Assembly (NCBI GenBank): GCA_963575745.1
Contig: CAUYUJ010003658.1
Coordinates: 118,501 to 182,500 of the forward strand
Length of the DNA stretch: 64,000 bases
Origin: Prorocentrum cordatum
Taxonomy: Eukaryota; Sar; Dinophyceae; Prorocentrales; Prorocentraceae
Reading direction: 5' to 3'
Below the pieces are notes generated by a model, which did no database searches, was not told the DNA's origin, and was given only the letters and a program-made list of their open reading frames with translations. Shown one piece after another: positions 35,970 to 46,507 of the stretch; the stretch's first letter is position 1, and each line of letters opens with the position of its first letter. The translations under genes and the position numbers were made by a program.

Positions 35970-36620
35970 CGGCGGATTTCGTACAAGATTTGGAAAGGAA
36001 CCCGCACGGACATAGGAGCGCCATTGGAATACACGAATTATCCTGGGGAGGAGGACGGCGAAGACGAGGACGAGGACGAAAAGGAGGACGAGGTTGAGGA
36101 GGAGGAGGAGGAGGAGGAGGTGGAGGAGGAGGAGGAGGAGGAAGAGGAGGTGCCGTGCTTTTGCGATCGGGACGCGCATCGAAGCAGGACCCGCATCCTC
36201 CTGAAGGAACTTGCTCGGAAAAGACGACGGCCCCAGCAACCGAACGAAACTTTCAGCCACCGAGCCAGTGCTTCAGCAACCACACAACGATTTCGGAAGA
36301 CTCCAGCAGCCAAGCAACGCTCCCTTCCCTCTCTTCTGAGAAGTTCGAAAACCACCAGTATTATATCAGTTGCACAACTAGAGTTTGATATGTCCGAAAC
36401 GTTTGGATTTATTTTGAAATCTAGTCATCATATGCATCCCCCCATTCCTCGTCGTCCTCCTCCTCCTTTTCCCCCCTGCTTCTCAGCCCTTTTGTTGTTT
36501 CTCTTACTTGGATTCCTTCCCTTTGTGTTTCCTCCTCCTTTTAGCTCCCCCTTCCTGTCCTTCCTCCCTCCGCGCCCCAGTCGAACTTGTTTAACCGCCG
36601 TCAATGTAGCCCAACACGTA
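35970..36620. repeat. Segmental duplication, copy 1
   Basis: A block with a GGA/GAC tract (36046-36150), CAGCAACCGAAC...TTTCAGCCACCGA, CTTCTGAGAAGTTCGAAAAC, a CCT-rich tract (36440-36570) and CGCCCCAGTCGAA. It recurs at 37425-38080 with the same order of landmarks. Confidence 0.8.
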
Positions 36621-36960
36621 TTAATGCAATCTATCTGAAATGTTAGACGATTCGCGTATTCCCACCAGCTAGTTCATTTTGTTTTGTGCATGTGCAACTG
36701 CGCACTTGCTGTGCAGGTGCGAACCGGCTTGCCAGCGTGGCTGCAGTGTTCGCAAATTCGCATCGTGCCGCCTGCCCCGGACTTTGCCTTTCGCCGCCAG
36801 ACCGTTGTCGCGCGGCCGCGACCGAAAAAAGTATCCCCACCAGCCGCGCGCGGCCCGCTCGTTCCGTTACTCGCCGCCTGCGTTGTCGCTTGCGGTTGCG
36901 CCAAAAATCCCCACCAACCCATCCAGAAACGACGCCCAGGCGAGTACAGGGTCGCCCTGA
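36621..36960. repeat. Two diverged ATCCCCAC repeat units
   Basis: GTATCCCCACCAG (about 36830) and AAATCCCCACCAA (about 36902) follow A-rich stretches and GCTTGCGGTTGCG. They match the units at 43.55-44.40 kb. Confidence 0.6.
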
Positions 36961-37115
36961 AGGGCTTTTCGGCGTCTTGGGTGCCTCGGGGGGGCCTCTT
37001 TGTGCCGCTTGGGGTCCTCTTGGGGGCCTCATGGGGGCCTCTTGGGGCCTCTTGGGGCCATCTTGGGGCCTCTTGGGGCCTCCTGGGCGCTTCTTGGGGC
37101 CATCGTGGAGGACTT
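36961..37115. repeat. CTTGGGGCC satellite block
   Basis: Units CTTGGGGCCT and CTTGGGGCCAT of 10-11 bp, the cleanest version of the family. Confidence 0.88.
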
Positions 37116-37261
37116 CGATCAACGAAGAGGGGAGCTTCAATTAGGGCTGCCCCCTCAGGCGGCCACAATGGGGCCAACACCTTGGTAAAATCAATAAGTT
37201 TGGCTTCCTCGCCGAGACCGTTTTGGACGCTCTGACCGCTCGCGCCCCCCCCCTCCAGGTC

Positions 37262-37385
37262 CACGGGGATGGGGTAGGGGGAGGGGTAAACCCCTCCCCG
37301 AACGGGAAGAGGGAGGAGTGGAAGAGGAAACGCCCTAAACCATCAACGCCCAGAGGGCTGGTGGGATTTACGAGAAGAGCCCGTC
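37262..37385 (+). repeat. Dispersed about 110-bp element, copy 1
   Basis: GGGGTAGGGGGAGGGG, CCCGAACGGGAAGAGGG and CGCCCAGAGGGCTGGTGGGAT. Copies lie at about 45129 and 46346. Like copy 2, it directly follows a CTTGGGGCC block and an ATCAA joint. Confidence 0.65.
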
Positions 37386-37424
37386 TGGCAAAATGGAACG
37401 CCTGTGAGTTCCACAGGTAACAGT

Positions 37425-38080
37425 CATTTTATATTGGATTTGGGAATGAATCCTTACGGATAGAGGAGCGTTTCTGGAATCTACGGGTCCTCTTGTGGAA
37501 GAGGACGAGGGCGAGGACGAGGACGAAAAGGGGGACGACGACGAGGAGGAGGAAGAGGATGTGTCGTGCTTTGGTGATCGGGGCGCGCATAGAAACAGGA
37601 GCGGCGTCTTGCTGAAGGAGTTTGCTTGAGAAAGACAAGCGCCTCAGCAACCGAACGACGGTTTCAGCCACCGAACCACGGCTTCGGCAACCAAAACGAT
37701 TTCGGAAGGCTTCAGCAACCAAGGAACGCTCTCTCCTCCCCTTCTTCTGAGAAGTTTGAAAACCACCCGTATATTAGTTCTACACATCGAATCCGATAGG
37801 TCCGAAGCTGCGAGTTCTCTTGGAACCTCCCCCTCATATTCCTCCTTCCTCTCCTCGTCCTCTTTATCATTACTCTCCTCCTCCTCCCCCCTCTTCCTGG
37901 TTCTCGTTTACTTCTTCTCTTGCTTATATTCCTTCAGTTCTCTGTCTCCTGCTCCGTGTACGTCCCCTCCCCTTCTTCCTCTCTCCGCGCCCCAGTTGAA
38001 TTTCTTTATTCGCCATCATAGTTTACCACCCCCAAAGAGCAACCATGAATACTCCTACACGACGGGTAGACACCTCCAAT
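37425..38080. repeat. Segmental duplication, copy 2
   Basis: Diverged copy of 35970-36620 about 1.45 kb downstream. Shared words are CTCAGCAACCGAACGACG, CTTCTGAGAAGTTTGAAAAC and CGCCCCAGTTGAA. A third partial start may lie at 38095-38170 (GATATGTCCTCCTCC). Confidence 0.8.
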
Positions 38081-38444
38081 AGTCTTCTAGCTTGAAATGG
38101 AATATGATTGGCCCGAATGTTTGATTTCTCGTGATATGTCCTCCTCCCTTTCCTCGTCGTCCTCCTCATCCTCTTTTCTTGTTCTCGTCCTACTCCTTGT
38201 CCTTCTTGTTTGTGCTTTCCTTTACCTCCTTTTACTCCTTTTACTCCTTCTCCTCCTCTTTTCTTTGTATCCTCCCTCTCCTCCTAACTCCTTCAAACAA
38301 GCTCCAGGGGATAGGTTTTCCAGATCAGTTTGGAGGTATTTCAAGACCCACTCAGACATCCCATTATCGATTTCTTTGGGACAAAAACTGCATCCTCCCA
38401 AGACCCAGAATGTTGATATCCCCAGGGTGTGATTATCACCGGCA

Positions 38445-38489
38445 TGGGGGTCATGATGATGATGATGACGATGACGATGACGATGACGG

Positions 38490-38547
<58 letters not shown>

Positions 38548-38619
38548 CATGATGACGATGATGATGATGATGATGATGACGACGATGATGATGATGATGA
38601 TGATGATGAAAGTGATGAC

Positions 38620-38668
<49 letters not shown>

Positions 38669-38703
38669 CTGCTGCTGATGATGAGGATGATGATGATGAT
38701 GAT

Positions 38704-38782
<79 letters not shown>

Positions 38783-38836
38783 CATGCTGATGATGATGAT
38801 GATGATGGTGATGGTGATGGTGATGGTGATGGATGG

Positions 38837-38886
<50 letters not shown>

Positions 38887-38913
38887 TGGTGATGGTGATG
38901 GTGATGGTGATGG

Positions 38914-38958
<45 letters not shown>

Positions 38959-38995
38959 GGAGGAGGAGGAGGAGGAGGAGGAGGAGGAGGAGGAT
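38445..38995. repeat. (GAT)n tract with GAC/GGT variants, then (GGA)n
   Basis: About 550 bp of GAT triplets. Asp, Met, His, Ser and Ile runs in all frames are artefacts. Confidence 0.95.
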
Positions 38996-39252
38996 TTTGA
39001 GGAAGAAGTTGAGGGCGCAGAGCAGCAAGAGGGGGAAGACCAACAAAAACTGGGAGCAGGATGCCCAGGGCGAGTGAGAAGACGGATGGTGGCGGAGGAA
39101 ATGGAGCGGGATGGGGGGGATGAGGGATGAGGAGGAGGACGAAGAGGAGGAGCCCGCAGGAGGACGGGGGGGGAGGACGGAAGGGAAAGAGGAAGGAAGC
39201 GAAAGATTGGGAGCGGTGCCCGCGACGCCCACCGCTGGGCGCTCTGGCGAAG

Positions 39253-39289
39253 GCGATGCTCACGCTATTCGAGATCTCCACCACAGAAG
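39253..39289 (+). CDS. Channel exon C: pore helix and selectivity-filter Glu
   Basis: Reads AMLTLFEISTTEG in phase 0, ending with the first base of the Gly codon. This is the pore helix of a voltage-gated Ca2+/Na+-type channel: A-M-x-x-L-F-x-x-S-T-x-E-G-W, with Glu as the filter residue (one of the EEEE ring in four-domain channels). The right end is set by the join to exon D, where G + GC TGG GTG restores G-W-V. The left end is taken at AAG 39250-39252. The frame also reads upstream as PLGALAK, which looks channel-like, so the exon could begin earlier; then exon B would be wrong. It is a plasma-membrane protein if expressed. Confidence 0.85.
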
Positions 39290-41104
39290 GCTGGGCGCCG
39301 CCCGACTCGCGGTGTCGCGCAGACCTCTGGTGCCCTGGAGGAAGTCGGGACGGCCCCTCCCGCCGACCCAGGTCAAAACCAGACCGCCTCGCGTCGTGAA
39401 TTGGTGCACGCCGGACGGATCTGGGCATTATTCGGCCTCCGATGGCCCTTACGGGTCCCCAGGATCGCCTGCGAAGGCGAAGTGTGCCTGGGCCTTCGTG
39501 GCGGCGCGGAATGAGAGAAATCCGCGCGGGCTTCCGAAAGTCGTGCAGTTTCGTTGTCTTCTTCTTCTTCTTCTTCTTCTTCTTCTTCCTCTCTGTCGAA
39601 GGCCCCTCGCGGGCCCCAGGACGGATGACAAAAGATTCTTGTCGTCGGCGACGTGGGTTACGAATAGTCGGGCAGCAACGTTGGCGGTGCCTGCGGCAGC
39701 TGACTGTGCACAGGGTCCTGTAGGGCAATGGTGAGGGCGACCGCGGAGGAGGGCGAAGGAGAGCGCCGCACGCAGAGTATGCAGCACAGCAGGCGGGGTG
39801 CCGCGGCCTCAGGCCCCAGCGGGAGCCGTACAATGTGGCCATGAGTAGGCAGGGCACTCCGGAGCCCACCGAAGCCAGAGAACACCATGTGACGACGGAC
39901 ACCAAAGACAGCCTATGGTTCGAAATCAGTCATAGTAGTAGAAAGCTGCAAAATGCGATACTTCGACAGCCGCGCGGATTTCTTTAGTCGGCGCGGGCCT
40001 CCGAGAGTGTATGGTCATGTCGATGCAAGCATGGGTTCGAGAAATTCCGCCAACGCCACGTTTTGAAGCTTCCCCTTCCTTTGGGGTCTTCCCATCCCCG
40101 TCTCCCTCCCCATACCCTCCGCTTCCTTTCCCCTTCCCTGTTGCTGCCCCCCCCGTCTCCACTGGCCCCCCCTTCCGTGTCAAGGGGGAGTGTGTCCAGG
40201 ATAGCCAATAGGTCATACATTTGTATGTACCATACATTCATCATTGCATCATTACTTTTTCCAGTTTTCCGGGGACATCAGCGGTATTCACACGTAGGCC
40301 CGAGGGCCGCTTATCATTCATCTGACCGTTGACCCCCAAGTTCTCTTCATTGCTCCCGCATTGTCACGCAACTCTCAGTCTCTCAAATCGTATTGGAGCA
40401 ATGGTACTGGACATACGAATGGCCTAACATCATTCAGAAGGGATTGGTTCGGGCAGAACGTCCAAAACTCGAATATTATTGTCGCAAGGTCTATTCATCC
40501 TCGTGACCAGCTGTACCACCTCCAGGAAATCCTCAGCAACAATTTGAACAACGAAAACCATTCAGCCCTATGATCTCCCACGCTCATGACTTGCCAGACA
40601 ACGGTCAGATGTTCGATAATCATAGTAGCAGGATTTAACTACACATATTGGTCAGCAGGAGCCCGCAAAGCGTGCCGCTTACCCATACGCTCGCAGGATA
40701 ATGTTCCCTCTCTTCTAGCCGAGGTCCCGCTGACTGCTTCTTTGCAGTGCGGTTTTGGCTTTCTTTGTGTATCCGACGAGTTCATAGGCTCTTTCAGAAC
40801 TGCTGCCTGCGGGGCGGCTCCCGTTGGGGGCGGACACAAACGTGTTGCTTACCCTAATTCGTCTTGCATCTTGATGTTATGAGATGTTGTATTGTTGCCA
40901 TGGTTTCGGCATTCCCCAGCACGAAAGCAAAGATATGGTTTCGGTGGCAACGGTGATAGCGACATTTATGTTCGCAGCCTGTCTTAGCATTAGCAGGCTT
41001 CGGCAGCAGCCACGCTCAGTCGGGGCATTTTTCCCGAAGCAGTGCTTGCGCTTGGGGCTTCTTGTTCAGGTCATCTAAGAAATTAGGCGGGTCTGCCGAG
41101 GGCT

Positions 41105-41335
41105 CGCCTGGTGCCACGTTGGTGGTTGATCGTGGGTGCCTCGTGGGCGCCCTGTGCATTGGCTGGGTCCGCTGGGGTTTCGCCTGGTGCCTGGTTTTTG
41201 GCCAGTCGCGGTTGCCTCGTGGGCGCCCCGTGCGCGGCCGCAAAGTTTGCACCACATAGCTTGCACCACAAAGCTTGCACCACACACACACACAACGCAC
41301 TATATAGTTCGCACCGCAGTTTTTACCACATATAC
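41105..41335. repeat. Two-unit GCCTCGTGGGCGCCC repeat and GCACCACA array
   Basis: TCGCCTGGTGCC and GTGCCTCGTGGGCGCCC each occur twice (about 41106-41155 and 41180-41230). They are followed by short units like CACCACAAAGCTTG (41250-41290). Confidence 0.65.
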
Positions 41336-41409
41336 TGCATCACCAAACTTGCCCCACGCATTTCACATTATCGAGGTTCTCACTTCTGTTTCAAGGGAAC
41401 GGGGCTGGT

Positions 41410-41612
41410 GTGGCGGTCTGGTGTCTATTTTGTCGCCGCCCCGTTGCCGCCTGTCGTCTGTGCCAGCGTAGCGATCTGGCGGCTATACTGTCGCCGTCGC
41501 CACCCCGTCGCCTTCGCCACCGCGTCGCCGCCCGTCGTCTGGGCCAGTGTGACGGTCTGGCGGCTATGTTGTCGCCGTCGCCTCCGTCGACGCTCGTCGC
41601 CGCCGCTGGGTT
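41410..41612. repeat. GTCTGGCGGCTAT...GTCGCC tandem repeat
   Basis: GGTCTGGTGTCTATTTTGTC, GATCTGGCGGCTATACTGTC and GGTCTGGCGGCTATGTTGTC are each followed by GCC-rich stretches; three units. Confidence 0.75.
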
Positions 41613-41699
41613 GCACCGCATAGGTGGTACCACATATTGCATTCCACATATTCCTTCTCATATCGTCGACAACCAAGAATGCACCACATCTCTCTCCCT

Positions 41700-41827
41700 C
41701 CCTATGTATGTGTATGTGCATGTGCATGTGTAGTGTATATGTATGTGTATGTGTATGTGTATGCGTGTGTGTATGCTTATGCGTATGCGTATGTGTATGT
41801 GTATGTGTAGGTATATGTGTAGGTATA

Positions 41828-41882
<55 letters not shown>

Positions 41883-41893
41883 GTGCATGTGCA

Positions 41894-41978
<85 letters not shown>

Positions 41979-42012
41979 GGATGGATGGATTGACGGTTGG
42001 ATGGATGGATCT
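41700..42012. repeat. (TGTATG)n hexanucleotide tract, then GGAT units
   Basis: Almost pure TGTATG with TGCATG variants to about 41978, then GGATGGATGGATTGACGG. His/Thr, Cys/Val and Met/Cys frames are artefacts. Confidence 0.95.
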
Positions 42013-43230
42013 ATGTATGCATGGTTTTGTTAGTTCACCCGCGCTGTAACGTGAGGATTTGCGGCTCACCGCGCGCATGTTGCTCTTCCCTTTTCTCTTT
42101 CCCTTCTCCCCCTCTGCAGCCGTCTAGGCTGGAGTTGACAATTATGAGGGGACTTCGTCCTTGAACCCTAATGGCCGCCCTTCTCGCCTGTCTCCTCGTC
42201 CCCGCCCTCGCGACCCTCACCACCCTGGGTGGGCTGGGGCTCCCCACCGTCAGCTACCCCCGTGTGGGGAGCGGGCCTGTGGTGGAGGCGGACGGGGAAA
42301 GAGAGCACGCGGGGGAATTGGCCGATCCTCCCCGTTGGACGTGGCAAGGTCCTCCTGCGTGGCCCCCCGCCTTCAGCGTGGTGAGGAGCCTGGCCCCGTC
42401 GGTTCGGTGCGGGAGGAGTTGAGTGAGGTCGTTCTGCTGGCCCAGCCCGCCCCTCGGGAGGGCCCGGGCACGGTGTTGGGAGAAACTGCGCGGGGGCGCG
42501 CCCCCCTCCCTCCGGCGCTCGGCAGGGCAGTAGTGGCACCAGCGCCCCCGAAGGGCCCCCCCGCCCAAGACTGTTCCTCAAAAGCCCGAGGTTGGCAAGG
42601 GACGTGGCCCGAACCCCCTGGGGGTAACCTCCCCGCCGCCGCTAAGAACCCGGGTGGGAAACGCCGCCCGGCTGGCAAGACATTTGGGAGCCCCCGCGCA
42701 GCGTTCGGCCCCCGCCCCCTTGACCACGTCTCCCCTCGCGAGGGCCGAGAGAGGCAAGGGCCCTGGAGCCCCCGCGCAGCGTCCGGCCCCAGGACCTCCA
42801 CTCACTGGCCCCCAGTGAAGGGTGACATGGAGGATTTGAACAGGCCCCCCACGTCGAGGAGACGTTGCGGCCACCGGGGGCACCCCTCGGCCCCTCCGAT
42901 TCGATGGGATACCCCACTCTGAAAACCAATCCCGCTCCTGAGCCCTCGCCCGAGCCCACCGGCCCCGCGGCCCTGTGGTTCGGAGGGTTCTTCAACCTCC
43001 CTCGATGGGCTCTTGGGGGCCCGCCGGAGGCCAATATGGTATCCCCCCTTCCCGACTTTCCAGGGGACGGACCGGGAAGCAGGGACGTGGACCCGGAGGG
43101 CCCCCCTGGACGTTGCACGGCAAGTGGGGGGATTGGCGCGCTTGGCCCACTGCGCCTGTTCGGATAACCTCCCGGAGCCTTGAGGAGCCCGAGGAGGAGA
43201 GTTTGTGGGGGAGCAATTGGTTCGCTAGCA
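42013..43230. other. GC-rich stretch with an unrecognised open frame
   Basis: A Pro/Gly/Arg-rich + frame spans 42161-42922 (253 codons). It has an internal duplication (GCCCCCGCGCAGCGT at about 42690 and 42768) and no domain, and the reverse strand is open as well. I take it as GC bias, not a gene. Confidence 0.35.
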
Positions 43231-43286
43231 GGCTCTGCCGCCAGACTTAACGCACCTCGAGGTGCGTTACGCCCGGCGGCAGAGCC
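43231..43286. repeat. 56-nt near-perfect hairpin
   Basis: The outer arms GGCTCTGCCGCC and GGCGGCAGAGCC are perfect (12 bp). After a 5-nt mismatched bubble (AGACT opposite CGCCC), the inner arms TAACGCACC and GGTGCGTTA are perfect, around TCGA, itself self-complementary. It stands alone, with no T-tract and no gene beside it, so a transcription terminator is unlikely. Confidence 0.9.
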
Positions 43287-43552
43287 TCACTGCATGGTTA
43301 TTCTGGCTCTCCCACGGGGAACGTTCATCCCAGCGGGCGTCTCCAATGCACTGCCTGCCCGGCCAGATTCGATAACATGTAAAGGGACATGTAGATTGCG
43401 TGTTCTACCGCACGAGCACGTCTCCGAACAGTTGGCGCGCATAGGATTGTTCCCAGGCGCTGAAACGAAGGGCTGTTGTGGGAGGAGTGGCAATCGAAGT
43501 TATACAACCGCGCTCAAGCAATACTAACACTACAGAAGGCTTGGACGAAGTT

Positions 43553-44405
43553 TGGAATTCTTCACGCTTCGCGTATCCCCACAATTACCTTCCGCCGCTG
43601 GCGCTTCCGCCTGCGGCTGTAAAAAAAAAAATATCCCCACAATTGTCCGCTTGGAGTCTGGCGCCACATCGGCGACTCACCCTTGTGGCCATCCCATCCT
43701 CACCTTGCACATTGACCTGCCCACTGATGTCCGCGGGTCCTGCGCGAGCCCTGCGTTGGCCACTCGAATTCTGGTCATTTTGTCCAGTGCACGTGCCCGA
43801 GCTTGCAGTACGTCAGCCAGTTCAGCGTCACCCAGCCTGCAGCTGCATGAGGGGGCCGGCCGACGCTCCTGTTTTAGCCAATTAGCTTCGCCCGTGGCCC
43901 GGACGTCGCCTTCGCCGCCTGACCCTTGTCTCGTGGCCACGACCAAAAAAAAATCCCCACAATCTTTGGCTGCGCCCCAACCCTGGTTGGTTAATCTTGC
44001 ACGCGCGCGCTCCTGGATTTGGTCCCTGACAACCGCAGCCTGCACCTCCCCCTCACGCCGGCCCGCCCGCCGAGGCGCTGCTGAGGTCGCCGGCCGTCGG
44101 CGTTACGTAGGCAGTTCGGCTCTTGCGCGGCCCGCTCGGACCTCTCTCGCCGCTGGCGTTTTTGCTTGCGGTTGTGACAAAACAACTATCCCCACAATCT
44201 GGCTGCGCTTATTTGCTGGTCGCCACTGGGATTTCCAACGCCACCGGGTTTGGGAGTATCGGTTCTGGCTTTCTGAATGGCTGCCCGCGCGCTCGCTTCG
44301 CTTGCCTTTCTTCTCCTGCTGCCTAGTCGCGGCCCGACAAGTGTTCGGACTGCATCCGGCCCGCCTCGCGAGCCCGTTGGCCAAAAACTATCCCCACAAT
44401 CCCAT
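43553..44405 (+). repeat. Tandem family with A-tract and ATCCCCACAAT
   Basis: ATCCCCACAAT at 43575, 43633, 43953, 44188 and 44390. All but the first follow an A-rich tract, and most follow CGCC-rich words such as GCTTGCGGTTGTGAC. Spacing is 58, 320, 235 and 202 bp. Two diverged copies lie near 36.83-36.91 kb. The shape recalls SINE-like units with A-rich tails. Confidence 0.75.
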
Positions 44406-44559
44406 TCAGAAGCCCTGCCCATGAGAGGCGACGGGGAAAAAGGGACGACGAGACACATCCAGGGAAACAGAGCGACCAACCAGGGTGAACCGTGAGATCT
44501 GGGAGCAAGGGGGTGGCCTTGGAAGGCCTCTTCGAGCCATCCCTGGGGGCCGCGTGGGG

Positions 44560-44705
44560 GCGAGGGGGAAAAGGGAGGAGGAGGAGGAACAGGAGGAATA
44601 TGAGGACGAGGAGGAATCGGAGGACGAGGGCGCGGATGAGGACGAGGGCGAGGAGGACGAGGACTAGGTTGCTGCTGCTGTTGTTGCTGCTGCTGCTGCT
44701 GGTGC
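44560..44705. repeat. GAG/GAC tract followed by (TGC)n
   Basis: Purine triplets to about 44664, then TGCTGCTGTTGTTGCTGC. Confidence 0.9.
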
Positions 44706-44849
44706 TCTCTGGGAGTTCGGGGGGCCCTTTTGTGGAACCCTTTTGGTACCGTGGAAGGTTTTTTGGTGTCATCTTGGAGACCATCGATTACAGGATGAGG
44801 GGTCCCCAAATCAGATCCCCCTTCAGGAGCTGGCAACCCGCTTCTTTGG

Positions 44850-45115
44850 GCTCCTTTGGAGCGCCCTTGGAGCGGTCTTGGGGCCGCGTGGAGCATCTTA
44901 AGCGCCATCTTAAGCCAGGCTGGGCTATCTGAGCCATCTTGGAGGTCATCTTGGGCTCTCTGAGGCCGCTCGGGGGCCTCTTGGGAGCCCCTCGGGTGCC
45001 TCTTGGGGCCCTCTTGAGGCCCTCTTGGAGCCCTCTTTGGGCTCTCGTGGGGCACTCTTGGGAGCCCTGGGGCGCCTCTTGGGGCCATCTTCGAGGCGAT
45101 CGATCAAAGGGAAGC
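44850..45115. repeat. CTTGG/GGCC satellite block
   Basis: Same family; ends in ATCGATCAAAGGGAAG, just before the dispersed 110-bp element. Confidence 0.85.
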
Positions 45116-45127
45116 CCAACCAATCCA

Positions 45128-45245
45128 GCGGAGGGGGTAGGGGGAAACCCTCACCCGAAGGGGAAGAGGGCTTTTGGAAACGGAAATAATTAATATCGTC
45201 AGACCACCTACGCCCACAGGGCTGGTGGGATATGCGGGTTCCTTT
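45128..45245 (+). repeat. Dispersed about 110-bp element, copy 2
   Basis: GGAGGGGGTAGGGGGAAACC, then AAGGGGAAGAGGG, then CTACGCCCACAGGGCTGGTG. Confidence 0.7.
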
Positions 45246-45279
45246 TTTTATGTCGCCCCCCTCATTCGGGGCTCTCAAA

Positions 45280-45625
45280 ACCGTCATTGGGGGCCCGCTT
45301 GGAGCGTTCTTGGGAGCTCGTCGGGCTAACTTGGGCCCCTATTGGGGCATTTTGGGGCAATCGTGGGGCCAACTTGATGTCACAGAAACGCGTCGGAAAC
45401 GAAACGGCGAGAACGCAAACATCACTGATTTGCCTTAGGCGTTTGAAGGATTTTGGGCTTCGTTGGGGGCCCTGGCGGATTTCCGAAAACACTTGGAACC
45501 GTCATGTGGCCACCTTGGGGTTTCTTGGAGGCATGTCGTCAGCTATCCTGAGCAATGTTGCCCTATCTTAAGTCATCTTGGAGGCCATCTTGGCGCATCG
45601 GAGGCCCTCTCTTGGAGCCATCTTG
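45280..45625. repeat. CTTGG/GGCC satellite block, degenerate
   Basis: TTCTTGGGAGCTCG, CTTGGAGGCCATCTTGG and similar. It is followed by a partial G-rich start of the dispersed element (about 45672-45700). Confidence 0.75.
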
Positions 45626-45837
45626 TGCGAACAAGGACCTTTTGCCACCTCGCGGGTCGCCCCGTCCAGGTCCAGGGGAGGGGGTATATGGGGAGGGGTC
45701 AAAATCCCCCCCCTCCCGCGAACCGTCCCGCTCACTCCCACCCGCCCTCCCAACACATACGTAGCACCCGAGTCTTGCCCGAGCCTCAGCATATTCAGTA
45801 GTCGTCTTTGGATGGGCAGCTACTGGGGGCCAATCCG

Positions 45838-45947
45838 CCGCCGCCGCCCCGCCCGCCACCGCCGCCGCCGCCGCCCCCGCTGCCAAATCGCCGCCGCCGC
45901 AGCCGCTGGCGCCGCAGCCGCTGCCGCCACCGCCACCGCCACCGCCG

Positions 45948-45988
<41 letters not shown>

Positions 45989-46195
45989 CCGCGCCGCCGC
46001 CGCCACCGCCGCCGCCGCGCCGCCGCCGCACCGCCGCAGCCGCCGCAGCCGCCGCCGCGGCTGCCAATTGCATTCGCCACCGCCACTGCCGCCGCCGCCG
46101 CCGTCGCCGCCGCAGCCGCCGCCGCCGCCGCCGCCGCCCCGCCCGCCGCCGCCGCCACCGCAGCCGCCGCAGCCGCCGCCGCCGCCGCCAAGTGT
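45838..46195. repeat. (GCC)n trinucleotide tract
   Basis: About 360 bp of GCC/CCG with CAC and CTG variants. Ala, Pro, Arg and Gly frames are artefacts. Confidence 0.95.
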
Positions 46196-46344
46196 ATTCC
46201 GGATTGTTTTTTGACAGGGTTGGTGGGGGGAGGCCGCGCCGGGGTGGCTGTGCATGTTCCGAGTTTGGAGGCAACGTTTTTTGATATGTATATTAAAAAG
46301 GGTTGTGTGGCGGGGGTCATGGTTCTTGGTTGGCTACCAGTCGC

Positions 46345-46485
46345 CTGGGGGAGGGGGTGTTTATTTATAGGGAACAGTGATGCACCCCTCCCCAAAGGGG
46401 AATTGGGTTTTGGAAGCGAAAAGAAATTAACATCTTTATTCCAGCTACGCCCAAAAGGGTGGTGGGATTTTCAGACAAGAGCTGA
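46345..46485 (+). repeat. Dispersed about 110-bp element, copy 3
   Basis: GGGGGAGGGGGTG, CCCCAAAGGGGAATTGGG and CTACGCCCAAAAGGGTGGTG. Most diverged copy. Confidence 0.6.
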
Positions 46486-46507
46486 CTGACAGGGCTGTTC
46501 CGATCCA

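Noticed and set aside
39127-39252. Channel exon C extended upstream (PLGALAK before AMLTL)
   Set aside because: It looks channel-like, but no acceptor AG is well placed and the sequence further up is Arg/Pro noise. Kept as the alternative to exon B.
38222-39905. Long His/Ser/Ile/Asp frames over the GAT tract
   Set aside because: Translations of (GAT)n; only the 37-nt channel exon at 39253 has independent support nearby.
42161-42922. 253-codon open frame as a gene
   Set aside because: Pro/Gly/Arg composition from GC bias, open on the other strand too, with no domain and an internal DNA duplication.
43231-43286. Hairpin as a rho-independent terminator
   Set aside because: No T-tract follows and the context is eukaryotic intron.
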